Below, in pieces: positions 62,238 through 64,000 of a DNA stretch of 64,000 nt. Numbering within the stretch: position 1 is the first letter of the stretch; every line of letters begins with the position of its first letter. The notes below the pieces were generated by a model. That model saw nothing but the letters and a program-made list of their open reading frames with translations. It did not search any database and was not told where the DNA came from. A program made the translations under genes and the position numbers. Source of the stretch: Rebecca billardiae RCC1528 (lineage: Eukaryota; Haptophyta); NCBI GenBank assembly GCA_965240325.2, contig OZ251231.1, forward strand, positions 992,001-1,056,000, in the 5' to 3' direction.

Positions 62238-63831
62238 GCGCGCGACGCACGCGTCGAGTCGAGTCGCCCCGATCCGGCCTCCGACCCCATCCGCGCGCCG
62301 ATCCCCGCCGCACCCGCCTCGCCTCCGCGCCGTCTGCCCGCGCGCGCGCCGTGCGCACACAGGTACTGGAGGACGTGTACCCCGAGGATGTCTACTTCCG
62401 CTTCAACGTGGAGCACGCGCTGTGCGCCGGGCCGATGGACGTGACGACGGCCGAGGCGCTGGCGGAGTACAGGCGCATCGCGCGGGACTACTGCGAGGGG
62501 CAGAGCGCGCGCTTCGAGCAGCTGGCGAGCCGGCTGCAGGGGCTCGACGCGCCGCCGCACGCGGAGGCGGAGGCGTCGGAGCGGACGCGGGTCGACGGGC
62601 GCGGGATCGCGGCGTGGTGGCGCGCCCGAGCCGCGCGCCGCGCCGCGCTCGCGGCGGCCGCGGCGGCCGGCGGCGAGGCGGCAGGGGCGGCCGCGGGCTC
62701 GGCCGGCGGCGGCGGGCCCGACGGCGGCGGGCCTGTGCGCAGGGGCGGCGCCGCGCTCGGCGGCGCCAACGACGGCGCAGCGGCGTGCGGCGCGGCCGGC
62801 GCCGCGCGCCGGCTCGCGGACGCGGCCGCGCCCTCGCTCGCGCCCTCGCCGGTGCCCGTGCCTGGAGGGCCGCATCTCGCGGAGGAGATTGCGCCCGCGC
62901 GGCGTGCCATCCACCACACGCTGCGTGTGCGGCTGCTCTCGCGGTGCGCGCGCGTGCGCCCGCCGAAGGCTGGCCCGAGCCGTCCGCGGCGCGCGCGCCG
63001 TGCACGCCCGCGGCGCTCACCGCACGTCGCACCGCGCCGCGCCGCGCGCGCCGCGCGCGCCCCTCCGCCGCTCGCCGCAGCCTCGTCGCCGACGGCGGGC
63101 AGACGTCCGGCCTCTCGCGCTTTGCGGACGCGGTGTACACCTCGTGCGAGGGCGGCCACGAGCGCTTCGCGCGCACGATGACGTTCCTGAGCTGGCTGCA
63201 GGCGGCGCTGCACGAGGCGGCCGAGCGCGACTCGGCGCTCACGGACGCGCGCGAGGGTCGACTGCTCACGCAGTCGGTGGGCGTGGTCTCACACCTGGCG
63301 GAGCCGTACACCGCGTTTCTCCGCGACGGCGGGCTCGCGCCGACGCTGCTCACGCGCCCGCCGGGCGCTCGGCCGATCGTCGCGGTGCAGCTCGAGCCGC
63401 TGCTCCCGCCGCTCGACCTGCCGCTCAGCGCGCACGCGAGCGGCACGTCGGTGGGCGCGGTGAACGACGCGCTGCGCGACGCGATGCGCTGGGCGGCCGA
63501 CGCGATCGGCGGCGTGAAGGACGCGCTCGCGCAGACCGTGCTGGGGCAGGAGTCGCGCGCGACCGCCACGCCGTGCCCGACGGTCTCGGACCACGCGTGC
63601 GCGGCGCGCGGCGCGGCGCCGCTCTCCGCGCCGACGATCCCTGCCCCTCTGGGCGGTGGCGGCGGCGGCGCGCCCCTCGCGGCCGGCTCTGGCGCCGCCT
63701 CGGCCGCGCCGGAAGACGGGGCCGCCGCGGATGCGTCGTCGTCTGCAGCACCGCCCTCTGCCAGTCAGGGCGCTGCCACGGACACGGCAGCCACTCTCGT
63801 TGACGCCGGCACGGTCCTCCACTCGGCGTAA
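57578..63831 (+). CDS. Giant ARM-repeat / patatin-like phospholipase
   Basis: Six exons: 57578-58208, 58504-61155, 61329-61555, 61681-62064, 62363-62943, 63081-63831 (1741 aa, in frame throughout). The N-terminal third has armadillo-like helical repeats (LHAAQGFEEVAAAMCKIDPL; VQLLALALLRSLLEHETNRP; FGVRALFSLLAQGDREIKTA), interrupted by long Ala/Gly/Pro-rich linkers. The patatin domain follows: ILCIDGGGTRGVIAVEML (oxyanion loop), then across a splice DLICGTSTGSIIAWLLGANS (nucleophile Ser in GTSTG), and VRDRLMFQDGGLLNNNPTSL with the catalytic Asp in DGG. A C-terminal helical region ends at 63831. This is iPLA2-type acyl hydrolase architecture (phospholipid to lysophospholipid plus fatty acid). 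Intron 4 (62065-62362) has a GTGGTT donor and contains a TGC array. Confidence 0.85.
62193..62237. repeat. (TGC)15 trinucleotide array inside an intron
   Basis: A pure TGC/CTG run in intron 4 of the patatin gene. The family reading frame resumes only at the acceptor at 62362, so the array is not translated in the proposed model. Confidence 0.9.
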
Positions 63832-63884
63832 CTCAGTGACGCGTGCCACCGCCAGATGATGCGAGCTAGTCCGACACGCTCGCA

Positions 63885-64000
63885 ATGCCAGCAGCCCAGC
63901 AGGCAGCGCTGGCATCGTACTACCAGGAAGAGCCGTTCGTGCGCTCCGGCGGCGTCTGGACTCTGATGGTGCCGCGCCGCCTCAGCTCGCGCGCGCGCAT
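63885..64000 (+). CDS. Start of a downstream gene, truncated
   Basis: ATG at 63885 opens a frame without a stop to the window end: MPAAQQAALASYYQEEPFVR, then SGGVWTLMVPRRLSSRA. It starts only 53 bp after the patatin stop. Too short to assign. Confidence 0.3.
   Translation, partial: MPAAQQAALASYYQEEPFVRSGGVWTLMVPRRLSSRAR

Overview
The window is GC-rich nuclear DNA from a photosynthetic, flagellated eukaryotic alga. A haptophyte is my best guess and a pelagophyte the main alternative; neither is proven. The reasons are: spliceosomal introns of about 80-300 nt whose donors are nearly all GTGCGC/T; plastid-type genes (TerC with an EF-hand, a PLGG1/LrgAB-type glycolate/glycerate carrier); a plant-type HPPD; a mitochondrial-type HslV protease; cilium-linked genes (TBCC, RSG1/CPLANE2, MYCBP/FAP174); and (AT)n, (CT)n and (TGC)n arrays. 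I reconstructed about 26 protein genes plus one fragment at the right edge, and joined exons by matching reading frames to family motifs.

Layout. 0-8.3 kb: partial methyltransferase, TerC, BK-type potassium channel. 8.3-10.3 kb: gene-free, with a long AT array. 10.3-17.8 kb: F-box/WD40, RING protein, OPA3, AGC kinase fused to seven ankyrin blocks. 18-25.3 kb: sulfotransferase-like, HslV, TBCC, RSG1, PLGG1-like carrier. 25.4-30.0 kb: a 4.6-kb foldback-type mobile element with 664-nt arms and a 10-bp target duplication; its left arm carries two head-to-tail copies of another element. 30.1-32.6 kb: unknown conserved protein. 32.6-35.5 kb: a TA-flanked MITE, a compositionally foreign AT-rich island, and a decayed-looking patch. 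35.5-51.2 kb: the tyrosine-catabolism neighbourhood. 51.4-63.8 kb: PDAT/LCAT-type acyltransferase, PEX22, a gene-poor stretch with strong hairpins, MYCBP, and a very large ARM/patatin phospholipase.

Two organising principles stand out. First, ten adjacent pairs (20 of about 27 genes) are divergent, with start codons about 115-410 bp apart (about 136 bp for PLGG1/30083 after subtracting the inserted element), so most transcription probably starts from shared promoters. Second, HPPD, homogentisate dioxygenase, fumarylacetoacetase and a class I aminotransferase lie within 15.6 kb, together with an MFS transporter, an unassigned membrane protein, a flavin-reductase-like protein and a heme-oxygenase-fold oxidase. 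That covers four of the five steps from tyrosine to fumarate plus acetoacetate; only maleylacetoacetate isomerase is missing. Gene clustering of this kind is unusual in a eukaryotic alga.

Exon boundaries were inferred by eye from frame and family motifs, without transcripts. No database or folding program was used.
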